The translations under genes were made by a program, and so were the position numbers. This document shows positions 47,562 through 59,080 of a stretch of DNA of 64,000 bases, piece by piece. The stretch comes from Azadirachta indica. Lineage: Eukaryota > Streptophyta > Magnoliopsida > Sapindales > Meliaceae. The notes beneath the pieces are model-generated. The model worked only from the letters and a program-made list of their open reading frames with translations, searched no databases and was not told the origin of the DNA. Each line of letters begins with the position of its first letter. Position 1 is the stretch's first letter. The DNA lies in contig CM040444.1 of the NCBI GenBank assembly GCA_022749755.1, forward strand, positions 10,024,274 to 10,088,273, written 5' to 3'.

Positions 47562-48905
47562 TGCTACAACTTAAAGGTTGTAACTTCCAAGTATAGGTTG
47601 TCTCAAGTAATAAAGTTCGGAAATCCGAGTGTCGGTCCACAGGGAATATGTTATATTAAGTCTACAAGTCCAAAGGTCTAAATATTACAAATCCGAATAT
47701 TCCAATGGAGTGAATTTGCTTATTGTCAAATTTAAATTCTATATTATATATATTAGGGCATTAGGGATCCATTTTAATGATTTGTATAGAACTTATTCTT
47801 GATCCTTTTTTTTTAAAGAAAAATACAATTAAGAATCAAAAGAAGTGATTTTAATTGGATGATGAAAACAAAACATTTAAGCACAAAGAATTCAAAAGAC
47901 TTACCTTTTAGTTGATGGTGAAAAACTATAAGTTGTCTTGCTCTTGATATGTAGAAAATATCCAAGCATTCAATGTACCATTTGTTAACAATGAATCAAG
48001 GTTTCTAACAATTTAAAATCACTTGCAAAATATGGTACTCAATCAATAAAAAGATTAACAATGAAGAACAAAACAAAAGATCAAAGAACAAAATTATAAA
48101 ATCATCAAAAGTTCACCCTTAGCCCTAATTATGAAATTAGAAATACATCATTTAATTAAAGTTCAAATTACAACAATAAAATAGAAATGGAAAAATAAAA
48201 ACTGATCCCCTCCTCACTTCCACGTCTTCCTTTATATAGGTAAAACAAAAGACATTCCACATGTGTGAACATAATTTGGTCAATTTCCAATTAATCACGC
48301 TTTACCAAATTCCAACATATCTTTGAGCATGAAAACCACCAAATTTCGTAAAGCATCCTTCTTCAAAGTTATAGGTGGATGACTCATCTTTCTAATGGTC
48401 CATACCTCGCTCTTATTTCTATTTTAGACCATGAGTTGTATTGAAAATAGGCAAAGATGTTTAAGTCACATTTCTCCACCGCCCTTCTAGAATGATAGCT
48501 CTTTTTGGTAACCGACCAGTTGAAATTTGAGAAAGTACGAAACATAAATATGGAAGATACGGCCCAAATACGGAAGCATGTTGGGCTGGTTCAAAGATGC
48601 GCTTGAGTTCTGTTGAAACCCAATTTCGTCCCATTAATTGCTTGAACTGGTCTAACCTTTGGCTTACAAAGTTGTGAAATGATGAGTTTTTATGTTTGTC
48701 TAGCCCAAGAATCGTATCAATTGATAATTTGGATTGAAAGATACGCTCATTATACGAAACCTGCGCAAAACCAACTATTTAATCCAATTCATGTTTTACA
48801 ATTTAATATAAAGGAATATGCTTCATTATTGGGGAATATAAGGACATTATTAAGTGTAAATCATAATATTTCTTTTGATAAACCTACACTTTTAAACATT
48901 CATCA
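47562..48905 (-). mobile_element. solo LTR inserted in the chromovirus
   Basis: 1344 bp, TGCTACAAC to CATTCATCA on the plus strand (TG..CA). Flanked by TGCTC (47557-47561) and TGTTC (48906-48910), a 5-bp target duplication with one C-to-T change. Removing it restores the RT reading: ..PLNA before, PYGTTVLF after. The plus-strand left end (TTCCAAGTATAG..CAAGTAATAAAG) resembles the inner ends of the Athila/Tat-like LTRs at 7640 and 52620, and a minus-strand CCTATATAAAGG near 48232 fits an LTR promoter, so it lies in minus orientation. No internal sequence, hence solo. Confidence 0.8.
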
Positions 48906-51420
48906 TGTTCCTTATGGCACAACGGTTTTATTCTAGAAAAAGCAAGACAGATGTCTACGAGTGTAAGTAGATTATCGTGCACTTAACAAGGTCACGATGA
49001 AGAACAAATACCTCGTCCTTAACGTTACTGATTTGTTCGACCAATTGGGCAACGTTTGCTACTTTACGAAGTTTGATTTGAAAACGGGCTATTGACAAGA
49101 GACAATTATCGAAGGCAACGAGGTGAAAACAGTGTGTGTAACAATGTACAACTCGTATGAATTTCTAGTTATACCATTCAAACTTACTAATTCACTTGCT
49201 ACCTTTTGTAACCTTATGAATGACATTCTCTAAAGTTCTTAGATGAGTTTTTGTGATTATCTATCTAGATAACATTGTGGTGTACAGCAAAAGTTTTAGA
49301 GATTGTCTCAAGTACTTATGACGTGTGTTTAAGAAGTTGCAAGAATACAAGTTATATCACAAGAAGGAAAAATGCGAATTTTGTAGGCGAGAAGTGCTAT
49401 TTCTTGGCCATTGGATGAGCAGCAGCAGCATTTGCATGGATGAGAGGAAAAGAAGATCAAGGTCATTATTGGCTGAACCAAACCTAAAAAAGTATCCGAA
49501 CTCTAATCTTTTCTTGGTTTGGCTAACTATTACAAAAAGTTCATTAAAGGCTACTCCAAAAGAGTTAGTGCATTTACTAATTTGTTGTGGAAAGTTCGAA
49601 AGTGGGAATAAACCAAGGCATGCCAATACGCATTCGATAACATCAAATATATAGTATCTTTCGAGCTCATGCTTAAGTTATCAGATTTCAGCAAACCTTT
49701 TGAGCTCTATATGGATGCATTGGACAAGGCAATTAGTAGTGTGCTAGTGCAAGAGGGACACTTGATCGCTTTCGAAAGTTAAAAGCTAAAGGATGCTGAG
49801 TAGTGGTATTTGACCCACGAGAAAGAGATGAAAACTATAGTGCATTGCGGGCAACATTATGACATTATCTCCTTGGGACGCTCTTCACGGTAGTCACAGA
49901 AAATATGGCAAATACATACTTGCTGAGTTTGACTACAAATGGGTACACAAGCCGGGGAAGCAAAACATGGTTATGCATGCTCTTAATTGAAAAGAAGTCG
50001 AGGGCTATATAATGACTATAATCTTTGTGGTTTCAGGCTTCATAGACAAGGTATGACAATATGTTGATAACAACTCTACGTAATTCCCGCTTTGCGACAA
50101 GATTAAGGAAGGGTTTGTGCGGATGCTTAAGGATGGACTGATCTATGTATGCGAAGGAAGGCTCTATATTCTGACTAGTGGGCAACTTAGAAGCACATTA
50201 TTATGTGAGACACATGGCCCTCAATGGGCTGGGTATCTAGGGATGAACGAATGATGGCACTTTTAGAGTGTTGGTTAAAAACGAAAGAAGACATATGCTT
50301 ATATGTTAAGACTTGTGTCATGTGCCAACTAGACAAGACGAAGAAGCGAAGACCAACAGGCTTATTGCAACTACTACCAAATTTAGAGAGATCGTGGCAA
50401 TCAATCTCTATAGATTCTATCTCAGGCATGGTAAAGGAAAATGGCAATAATAGTGTTAGTCATAGTGTATTGCTTCATTAAGTATACGATATTCACACCT
50501 ACACCTCACGTATGCATAGCAAACATGGCAAGGGAGTTGTTTTACAAGCATGTGGTGAAGTATTTTGAATTGCGAAAGATATTTGAGTGATAGAAACACT
50601 TGCTTTATAGGTTGATTTTGGATAACACTCTTCAACTTGATGGGGATTAAGTTGAAGTTTTAGATGGCTAATCATCTTTAAACAAATGGGCAAACAAAGT
50701 GGGTGAACTCATTACTTGAGGAGTACTTGTGAAATTATGTAATAACCAGTCAGACGAATTAGATGAATTTGCTCAATGTAGCCCAATTTTGCTACAACAT
50801 ACATCATTCCTCGGTAATAGGAATGAATCCAGTGGAGTTAGTCTTGGAGCAGTAGCTACTTACTCCATATCATGTGGTGAAACAAGCTAGCTGAATAAAA
50901 TGCCTACTATCGAATTGATTCATATGAGACAAGCAAAAGTTGTTGCAAGTATTAGATAGTTTGGCCAAAGCGTCTTAAACAATGAAGAAGTATACGGATG
51001 TTAGAAGAAGATTGTTGGAGTTCGACGTGGGCAACTAGGTGTTGCTCAAGCTCATGCCCCAAATATAGAAGAAAATCAATAGCAAAACTATACATCGAGG
51101 GCTGGTACTGAAATATAATAGACTTTTTGAGGTTATAAGGGAAAGTAGTGTACTGATTAAAGCTATCCGAATAGCTAAAGGTTCACCCCAAAAGGGCTTC
51201 TTTTATGATTCACAAGCAATTCAACAAGGAAGTGGAGAAATCCTTGATTATTGAGCAGTGGGGTAGAGCGAAAAGAATCAATGATGAAGTAGTTGGTTAA
51301 GTGGAAGAATGGCAGCCAAGCGAATGTTAATTGGGAGCAAGATGTCATTTTGTGACAATTCGAGAAACAAGTTAAGTTGTACTTAGATACCTTTTCGAAG
51401 AGGACATTAGGCTCTTCTGG
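48906..51420 (+). pseudogene. chromovirus RT, RNase H, integrase and chromodomain-like tail
   Basis: RT: VPYGTTVLF, then VDYRALNKVTMKNKY-like residues near 48970, YFTKFDLKTGY near 49060, and IIYLDNIVVYSKSF near 49257 (catalytic YLDD is YLDN). RNase H: KPFELYMDALDKAISSVLVQ near 49695. Integrase: HGP..GYLG near 50210, KTCVMCQLDKTKKRRPTGLLQ at 50310-50365 (zinc head), core remains to about 50900, and YHVVKQAS..LIHMRQAK near 50865-50940. Tail: LVKWKNGSQANVNWEQDVIL then QFEKQVKLYLD near 51295-51395, the chromodomain form seen in chromoviruses, which in live elements guides integration to marked chromatin. Stops throughout. Confidence 0.85.
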
Positions 51421-51431
51421 TGGGGGTGGTT

Positions 51432-52245
51432 TATTAGGGTCTTAAATCTTGTGGCACGCAACATAATCGATGATGACTTTGCATCAAGTTGATAGACTGC
51501 GGGATTTATATTACACAATAGGTCTCAAGAAATTAAGATAAAAGTACAAGGCTACGTTGTGGAGAATGTCGCTGAACACTTAAAGATAGATTAGTGTTTT
51601 ATGAATGCTATGAGGACAGTCGAAATTATATGTTCACACTTATTAGACCTAAAACATGGCTATAAACAGGAATTGTATAGGTAGCAACTGTGAAGTATCT
51701 GGGCTATGCAATGGGTGTCAATAATGAACATTATGGGTAAATACGGATGTGGGCCATGAATTAGAAGACTTATGGCAAAATAGAGACTTGGTCTTAATGA
51801 GGTGTCAAGCAAAAACTAAGTCAACTTGACTTGGTTGGGCAGTTCCTTGGCTTAAGGGAAGTGGCACACAAAATGGCCTAAGACTTGTTCATTTGACTAG
51901 GAAAAATTATAATGGTAGCATGTATGTGAGACATCTGGCCCTAGCAACCAAGGGTGTTGGTTGCCTTTTTATGTATATTTATAAGGTAGTGAGAGTGTTA
52001 GAAATCATTAAGTAAGTTGAGTGAATTTCTAGCACAGAAGGCCTTCTACATTTATAATCTTTTCTTACAAAAATAGAAAGTTGAAGAGATTTTTTCCTTC
52101 TTAATCTTGTTCTAGTGTATTGTGTTTTTTTTCATAGTGCATAAAGTTTTAAGAGTTGAACCTTCATTATAAAAGTGTGAATTTGTTGGTGGAAGTTTTT
52201 GCAGAAGTGTAGGGTTGTCACATCGATAGACAGTCCCTTATGACA
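51432..52245 (+). repeat. 3' LTR of the chromovirus
   Basis: 814 bp, TATTAGGG (TG changed to TA) to ATGACA. See the 5' LTR for shared blocks. Followed by CTTAG. Confidence 0.87.
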
Positions 52246-52250
52246 CTTAG

Positions 52251-52600
52251 CATGATGAAACTTCATTATATTAGTGATATTTTTTGGTGCAGCAAGGGTA
52301 TTTGTGATGAATTTTGTAAGGTAAAACTAATGTGATAGTAAGGGTGATGTATTTGGTTGTTAAGTAAATCCATGTATGAGACAAGTTTTGATAACTGAAA
52401 AGTGCCTATAGAAAGTTCATTATAAGACTTTTGATTCATCTAAAAATGGTCACGCTTTGCTAAAAGGAAAGATCTTGCTCAAGAGAAAAAATAAACTAAT
52501 TAAATTAAAGTTTTTTATTTGGCCTAGTTATTAATTGGAAGATTTTAATTTGTATGAATCTTTATTGATATAATGGTAATCGTTTTAGTATAGTAAGGAT
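52251..52600. other. no gene recognised
   Basis: Flanking sequence of the chromovirus insertion, continuous with 44053-44914 before insertion. A possible splice-like TTGGTGCAG..GTAAAAC segment (52292-52322) is too short to call. Confidence 0.35.
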
Positions 52601-52639
52601 CTATATGTGTTACTCGACTACGTAACTTGCAAGTATAGA

Positions 52640-53615
52640 GGGTGGTACAAGTAGTATAATGGTAAGAAGGGTTGTTGTATCCATGAGAATTGATTTTTTC
52701 AAAATTTTAAACTAAGTGCTACGACTATGATAGATTAATTTTATTTAGGCACATAATAATTGAATTAGCAAGAAAATAAAATAAAAAAATACAATAACAA
52801 CTAAATTAATTAACAAAAACCAGAAATTAGAAAATAAAGCTAATAAAGTGAGCGCGTGAAATTGATATACAAATGGTCCTAAGGTCTTATTTCACCTAAC
52901 TTTTATCATATTTCTCTTAATTGGCAATTTGCGATGCTTTTATTTTTAATACACTAATCACAGTTTCTAATTAACATAGTTCCGTTTCTTGAGCGTCGAG
53001 CTAAGTCCTATTGTATAATTAATTGAGCCGATATCCCTATCTAACTTATTTAACTACACGTTCTTTTAACTTAACCTGTTATTAACTTTTAGAAATTTAT
53101 TCACCACCTAATTACTTGATTTCCAGTGATAATATCTAGTTACTAAGGTCCTCCCAGACTTTCAGTACACTAAACTGTGTTTTCCAAATCCCATGAATAA
53201 ATTAGACTATTCATAGTATTCATTTATTCATGATTAATCAAATAATTCATCAAGTAACAAATTAGTAGTATTAAATACAAGAGAAACACAAGTGACTAAA
53301 AATTAATGACATTGACAAATTTCATAATTAATGGAAACATGGATTAGGTTGGGTAAAATCCAAACCCTAGGACCATTAGCATATCAATTTCACACACTCA
53401 CTGTATTAGCTTTAATTTCTAATTTCTAGTTTTTTTTAACTAATTGAGTTGTTTTCATATTTTTTAATTTTATTTTCTTGCCGATTCAATTATTGTGTGC
53501 TTAGATAAAATTAATCTACCATAATCGCAGTACTTTATTTAAAAATTTAAAAAACTTAGTTCTCATGGGTATGACAATCCCTTTTACCATCATACTGCTT
53601 GTTATGTGATTCGTG
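52640..53615. repeat. inverted pair of Athila/Tat-like LTR ends
   Basis: 52648-52895 matches the reverse complement of 53366-53613 at about 80% by eye. Blocks include TATAATGGTAA(G)A(A)GGG, ATGATAGATTAATTTTATTTAGGCACA / ATGGTAGATTAATTTTATCTAAGCACA, AAGAAAATAAAAT, and GTGAAATTGATAT..AATGGTCCTA(A/G)GG. The ~470-bp spacer is non-coding. Each arm has the layout of the LTR inner end at 7640-7910, so this is a head-to-head pair of LTR ends. Confidence 0.75.
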
Positions 53616-53639
53616 TAGTGTGCGCGTAATATTAGCAAG

Positions 53640-55062
53640 TATGCGAGATGTAACAAGTAATATAGTGTAAAAAGGATGTCAAACCACGAGGCATGCAATT
53701 TATTAAGTACCAAAGATAATTAATTTTGAATTTATCTAAAGAAATTGATTGTCAATTTGAGTGAGAAATTAAAGTAAATAAAAATTAACTACTTAACAAA
53801 TCAAATCAAAAAATTCAATTAATGGGAAAATTAACAGCGAATTATTTCATCTTAATTAGTTGCATTCAATTTTGCAATTGATGTTATTTTGATTTAATAC
53901 CAGTATTGCTAGTTAATTATCCACTCTTATTCGACAGTCTCTCAATTGAAATTACTCTATTACTAAAAATTTATTATATTTTTATGTAAATTTAATTAAG
54001 TGAGAGCGCATTAAAATCAGTGATAATTTTGAATAAAATTATTTAAATCATATTAATACATTTTTGTCTAACATATAATTTATGACATTCATTACACGGT
54101 CTAAATATTATAATTACCTTTTAGTTCATTCAGTCTTGATTTAAATGTTGGCTAGATATTCAAAAGCATGAAAAACTGTGATAAATACTTAATATTATGT
54201 ATTAAATTATAAATAATTCAATATCAAAAAATGGGTACTTCTAATGGATAAATCATCATCCTAAAAAATAAGTTTAGCCACATATAAAATAGAGTTCAAG
54301 GTTAATCATAAAAAATTAAAAAAAATAAATATATAATTTTAGTCAACATAAATTATTTAATTCAAGATGAAATTAAAAAGGAGAGAAAGAAAACTAGACA
54401 AGGAAAGCTTGAATTCACAAGATTTGTTGAGAATTTTCCATTCTCTTGATGAATCCCACTTCTTGTTAATTTTGCCTTCTCTCTCTCTAGCAAAATTCCT
54501 CCATTTTCTCTCTCTAGAACTCCCTTTTCTAAGAGTAATTAAGGTGGCTCACGATTAAAAAATATAAAAACCTAGGATACCATTATATTCGGCCGTCCAT
54601 TTGATCTAAGGGCAAAAAATGGGCTAAATCGGGTAAAAAAAATGACTTGGGCCATGCTCTTTGCTTGTGTAAGATTGTTGGGCGTGCGTGCCCCACTCAT
54701 TCTGCCTGTAAAGGTAATTAATGCATTGAAGTTCAATTTGGTTCCTTTACTTTTGATACTTTGAATTTTAGTCTCTGTTTTGATGTTTCTGCATTTTAGT
54801 CCTCAGAACAAAACTCTGAGGTTTTCACGGATGGCTAGCGAATATGTTTTTATGCTACCTTTTCAATTTTTCATGTTAAAGCACGTCAACACCTACAAAA
54901 TAAAATTAAAATACTTGAAAAAAAAAAATAACTACTCAAAACAAATTAAATAACGCGAAGTATGCTATTTAATGATAGATAATTTAAGGATCATGTAGCA
55001 AAAATTAAGATATCACTACTTGTACAATCCCTATGCTTATGGATTATATGATCGCGTAACAA
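53640..55062. repeat. Athila/Tat-like LTR sequence
   Basis: Starts with GTAACAAGTAATATAGTG, the inner-end word seen also at 7670, 47600 and 52640, and ends ATGATCGCGTAACA just before a plus-oriented primer site. It contains a CT-rich block (54478-54520), comparable with the one near 7960 of the element at 7638, and CATTTTAGTCC words near 54792. Whether it is one LTR or two pieces in opposite orientation cannot be settled by eye. Confidence 0.5.
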
Positions 55063-55063
55063 G

Positions 55064-55090
55064 TTTTTGGCGCTGTCGCCAAGGACTAAG
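55064..55090 (+). other. Athila/Tat-type primer-binding site, plus strand
   Basis: AGTTTTTGGCGCTGTCGCCA followed by AGGAC, close to TTTTTGGCGCCGTTGCCGGGG of this group and better kept than the copy at 7613-7637. No gag follows; the element ends within ~250 bp. Confidence 0.7.
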
Positions 55091-56054
55091 AATTTTTATT
55101 TTTACTAATATTGCGATTGTGTAGTTTGATTTTACTTTAGGCATTTATTTTTGTTTTGTTTTATTTTTAAGTTTTGTAGGTGTATGTGAAGAGCTTATAG
55201 CCTTGAACTTGTTGCTTTTAATCCAAAAATCAAATGGACTCGTCGCCAATTGAGAAGAAAAAAAAGGAAGGAATCACTCTATAGTCATGGTAAATGAAGG
55301 ACATCAAACCCCCACCAACACCACATGAACAACGAAAGGCTCTATGAAATTATTTTAGACTAGTAGTCAATGACAATTATTCGGGGGTTGGCCATCAGAT
55401 AGTGAATGTTAACAATTTTAAATTAAAGCTAACACTCATTATATGACTTGTTATAATACAGCCTAAAAAAATTTATAATTTATTATTTCTCAAGAACACT
55501 ACACTTTATGCATTAAATTATAGATATTATGATTTTAAATTTATTATAATATTAAAATAATTTGAGTTATCTTTATACTTTTTTCTATTCTTCATTTATA
55601 AATGTATGTTCACTTTGTATATTAACATAATGATATTAAAAGAATAAAATTAGCTTTTATAACAAATTTCTTTTTAGTTACCAGAAAAAAGAAGAGAGAT
55701 TACGGTTATTATTTCTAACTAAATTATAAAAAAGAATAAATATAATTTTCAAATAATTGTGTACATTAAGTTGAAATTGGCCTCCTTTTATTAAAGAAAA
55801 TTTATGGTTTGAATAAAATCAAATATAATATTATATTAATTTCAATTATAATTTAATATGTATTCTTTTCTTATCTCTTTTTATATATGATGACTTATTG
55901 ATATGTTTAATTTACGTATAAATGCTTTGAGCATGTACATCAGCATATTGGTTTATATTTAACCAAATTATGATGTTGTTATTGTATAAGCTTTCATTTA
56001 CTCACTTTTTCCAAGAGAAAAAAGTAAAGAAGCCTCGGACTATCAAAAAAAATA
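55091..56054. other. short gypsy leader then AT-rich DNA
   Basis: The first ~200 bp look like the leader of the truncated element (TTGTAGGTGTATGTGAAG, then A-rich). After about 55300 there is AT-rich sequence with no recognised feature. Confidence 0.4.
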
Positions 56055-56950
56055 ATGTACCTCCGTAATACTAATAGCTTTCCCAAAAAGGCCAAACAAT
56101 ACAGTTCTACGATATCACAACTATGCACAGAAGGGCCAAACATTGTATCTCCACACTACCAAAACTATACAAACACTACAACTTCACGCTACCAAAACTA
56201 TACATATATTGCAGCTCCACGCTGCCAAGATTATGCCTAGAAAGGCCCAACACTATAGCTTCATGCTGCCAAGATTATTCCCAAAAGGTCCTGACACTGT
56301 AGCCTCGCGCAACCAAAATTATACTCAGAAGCGCCTGACACTACAACTCCACTTTGCCAAAATTATGCTTACACTACAGTTCCGCATTGTCAAGATTATG
56401 CCTAAAAGGTCAAATACTACAATTCTGCGTTGTCAAAACTATGCTTACATTGCAGTTTTGTGCTAACATTACTATGCCCAAAAGGGCCAAACATTGCAGC
56501 TCTGCGCTGCAAAACAATGAATACATTGCTGCTTTGCACTACAAAGATTGTACACAGAAGGGCTCCACATTGTAGCTCTGTGTTGCCTAAACTATGCCTA
56601 GACTACATTTTCGCACTGCCAAGACTATGAGCTGCAAAACAATGAATACATTGTTGCTTTGCACTACAAAGACTGTACACAGAAGGGCTCCACATTGTAG
56701 CTTTGTGTTGCCTAAACTATGCCTAGACTACATCTTCGCACTGCCAAGACAATGCTTAAAAGGGCTAAATACTGTAACCCCGCGCTGTCAAAACTATACA
56801 TACATTGCAACTCTACGCTACTAAGACTATGCCTAGAAGGGCCTAATATTGTAGTTTCGCACTGCCAAAACTATGCATAGAAAGGCCGAACAATGCAACT
56901 ACACACTACCAAAACTAAGCCTAGAAGGGCAAACACTGCAACTCTGTGTT
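56055..56950 (+). repeat. tandem array of alternating ~36- and ~46-bp units
   Basis: Unit A is of the form AACTATGCCTAGAAGGGCCA..ACATTGCAGCTCTGCGCTGCC (about 46 bp). Unit B lacks the AGAAGGGCC part (about 36 bp): AACTATGCATACATTGCAG..CGCTGCC. They alternate over about 20 units. Within it a 125-bp segment is duplicated in tandem: GCTGCAAAACAATGAATACA at 56506 and 56631. Open frames at 56055-56824 are translations of the repeat (repeated His/Tyr/Cys-rich words) and not genes. Confidence 0.85.
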
Positions 56951-56961
56951 GCAAGATTACA

Positions 56962-57225
56962 AAGTCTAGAAGCACCAAATAATACTCACGAGATCCAACA
57001 TCATTTGCTCAATAAAGTCACGTATTCACACGATGCTGAAAATCATTAAGTCCAAAAGGACTAAATCGTATGCACGAGGTACCAACATTATTTGCTCAAA
57101 AGAACCACACACATCTATGCGATACCAAAAATTACTAAATCCAAAATAACTAAATCGTACTCACGAGGTATCAACATTATCTACTAAGAAGAGGCACATG
57201 CATGCACGTGATATCAAAAACTTCC
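56962..57225 (+). repeat. 85-90-bp tandem repeat, three copies
   Basis: Units start at 56962, 57047 and 57137 with AAGTC(T/C)(A/C)A, then CTCACGAG(G/A)T, CAACAT(T/C)AT and a GAT(G/A)C..AAAA(T/C)ATT end. About 75% identity by eye. Confidence 0.75.
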
Positions 57226-57770
57226 TTTGTAGTAAATAAAATAAGTCCCACTCTATTTACTAGAAATTGCCCTTGTGGTAAATAAAACAATGTCCTCTCA
57301 GACTATGGGAAGGCGATTGATAAAATAATGTTCCTTTAGATTACCAAAAATCATTCTCGAAGTAAATAAAAGAAAGTCTTTTCAAGCTACCAAAATATAA
57401 AATGTCAACATATTATCCTCATACTAAATAAAATTAAATCTTCTAATACCACCAAAATACCGATTGTCTGCTCAGATGAGCTAAATATACACTTTGTGAT
57501 GTCAAGTTATAAAATCTAGATGGACATAAAAAATATACCACCAAGGTCCCTATTTTCACTCAAATAAGCCAAAATCATGCACCTTTGCAGTGTTAAAATG
57601 TAAAGTCCAGAGAGACAAAAAGAAATATACCTTTATTGTGCCGACATCTAACTCAAGCAAAACCAAATATTATACCTTTGATATACTAACTTCAAAAATC
57701 TAGAGGAACAAAAGTTATATACTTATATAACATTGATATCTTGATTAAAAGAAAAAACTACAATGAAATA
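57226..57770 (+). repeat. weakly repeated sequence following the arrays
   Basis: Words such as TAGTAAATAAAA (57236, 57281, 57370, 57421) and, from 57495, TAAAATCTAGATGGACA / TAAAGTCCAGAGAGACA / AAAATCTAGAGGAACA at ~110-bp and ~85-bp distances. A decayed continuation of the tandem block. Confidence 0.5.
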
Positions 57771-58257
57771 CCTTAGCATCTGAGCAAAGAAATGTATAAC
57801 CAAAAAACAAAAATGAACAACAAAAACATAAAAAACGCCAAATTAGAAGCAAAAATAAATAAAGCACAAGTTTACTATATAGGAAAGAACCTTCATTAAA
57901 AAAGGAAGTAAAAACTTTGAACTTAGTACCATTCAATCTCTTCGTTTAATCTCACTCCCTGTCAACAAAAAGTCATCTATCTTTTCACGACTTATTGAAA
58001 ACTATGAAGGCTAAGAGTCACAGGTAAGCTATTTAAAAATTCAAAATGTACTTATCACATTATATTAATCATGATCTCTTTAATTAACACCTGCCCTTTG
58101 TCATTCCTTAAATAATAAAACGTTAACTACTTCATTTGAAATCATCATATAAAAAAGAGTAAGTGATTCTAGAGAATTTGGCGAAAAATATTGGGTTTTT
58201 GGGCTCCTTATTAGTTTCAAATAATAACTGCGTTACTTTTGAAATTGGGGGACTTAC
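57771..58257. other. sequence between tandem block and LTR-like unit
   Basis: No gene. Ends with AAATTGGGGGACTTAC (58242-58257), a polypurine-like tract resembling the one at 20386-20406. Confidence 0.4.
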
Positions 58258-58674
58258 TGTGAACTATTTTTCTAACATTCAAAATTAAGTTGATTTTTCA
58301 TCTGTATGTTAGGCTAATAAGATAGTTATTAGATGTATATTAAAGAATAAAGGCCCAAAAAATAAAAGATAACTGTCCGAATTCATAAAACTTTAATCAA
58401 GATTTCTTATTTAGGTCAAATCTAATGAAATTTTTTTTGGGATAAATCATATTTCATCTAAATTATATGTACGATAGAATACTGAATTATTTCTAATTAA
58501 AATTTCATTAAATCCTAAATTATCTCCAATTCAAATCCCACTTAAACTAATTTTTCTAATAATTTAATGAATAAACAAGTATATAAAGGAAAGAAAAACA
58601 ATAAAAAAAAAAGGGTCTTTTCTCTACAAATAAATTTACTGGTTTATATCAGGTAACGAAATCTGGTATCAACA
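58258..58674 (+). repeat. LTR-like unit, related layout to 20407-20979
   Basis: 417 bp, TGTGAAC to TATCAACA, with GTATATAAAGG (TATA box) at about 58578. Preceded by a polypurine-like tract and a tandem-repeat block. The end word TATCAACA and the GGGGAC before the start match the element at 9310-20979; the body does not align well by eye. A partner copy was not found in the window. Confidence 0.45.
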
Positions 58675-58794
58675 ATAGTTATAATTCTGAAATTATAAAA
58701 TTATTTTTATCAATATAATAATTTTATAGTATTTAACAATAAAAATTAAATATATAATAATAGTTAAATATTGCTTATTTATATAATTTTCACA

Positions 58795-59080
58795 AATTGA
58801 TGTGGCACAGTGGTAAGGTATTTATTTATGTCTCAATTCCTCTATTCGATTATTAGTGTTGTGAAATTTTTAAAAATTTTGTAAAGCCTGGACCAAAGTC
58901 AAATGTGACCTGGAGTCGACTCCACGGTCTGTTTGACCAGGCTTCATGACCTATGTCGGGCTTAGAAAATATGAAGCAGGCTTGGCCTGATCCAACACGA
59001 CTACTGTGCGTGCCTAGGTCAACCCCATACATTAACCCGCGTAGGCTTCAATTTCACAAGCCTTGACACCTCTACCATAG
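58795..59080 (+). mobile_element. possible tRNA-derived SINE
   Basis: GATGTGGCACAGTGGTAAGG fits a pol III A box (TGGCNNAGTGG core) and TATTCGATTATTAG, 45 bp on, a degenerate B box (GGTTCGANNCC). The following ~220 bp are GC-richer than the surroundings and unique in the window. No poly(A) tail or target duplication fixed. Confidence 0.4.

Larger units (their letters stand above)
44915..52245 (+). mobile_element. chromovirus-type Ty3/gypsy retrotransposon, inactive
   Basis: 7331 bp on the plus strand. LTRs at 44915-45766 and 51432-52245. Flanks CTTGG (44910-44914) and CTTAG (52246-52250) differ by one G-to-A change. A polypurine tract GGTGGGGGTGGT (51419-51430) precedes the 3' LTR. Coding order is gag, protease, RT, RNase H, integrase, chromodomain-like tail: Ty3/gypsy, chromovirus branch. 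Full of stops. A 1344-bp solo LTR (47562-48905) interrupts it. No clear tRNA primer site after the 5' LTR. Confidence 0.9.

Noticed and set aside
56055..56824. Overlapping open frames rich in Tyr, His and Cys
   Set aside because: Translations of the tandem array; the repeated peptide words follow the DNA repeat in all frames.
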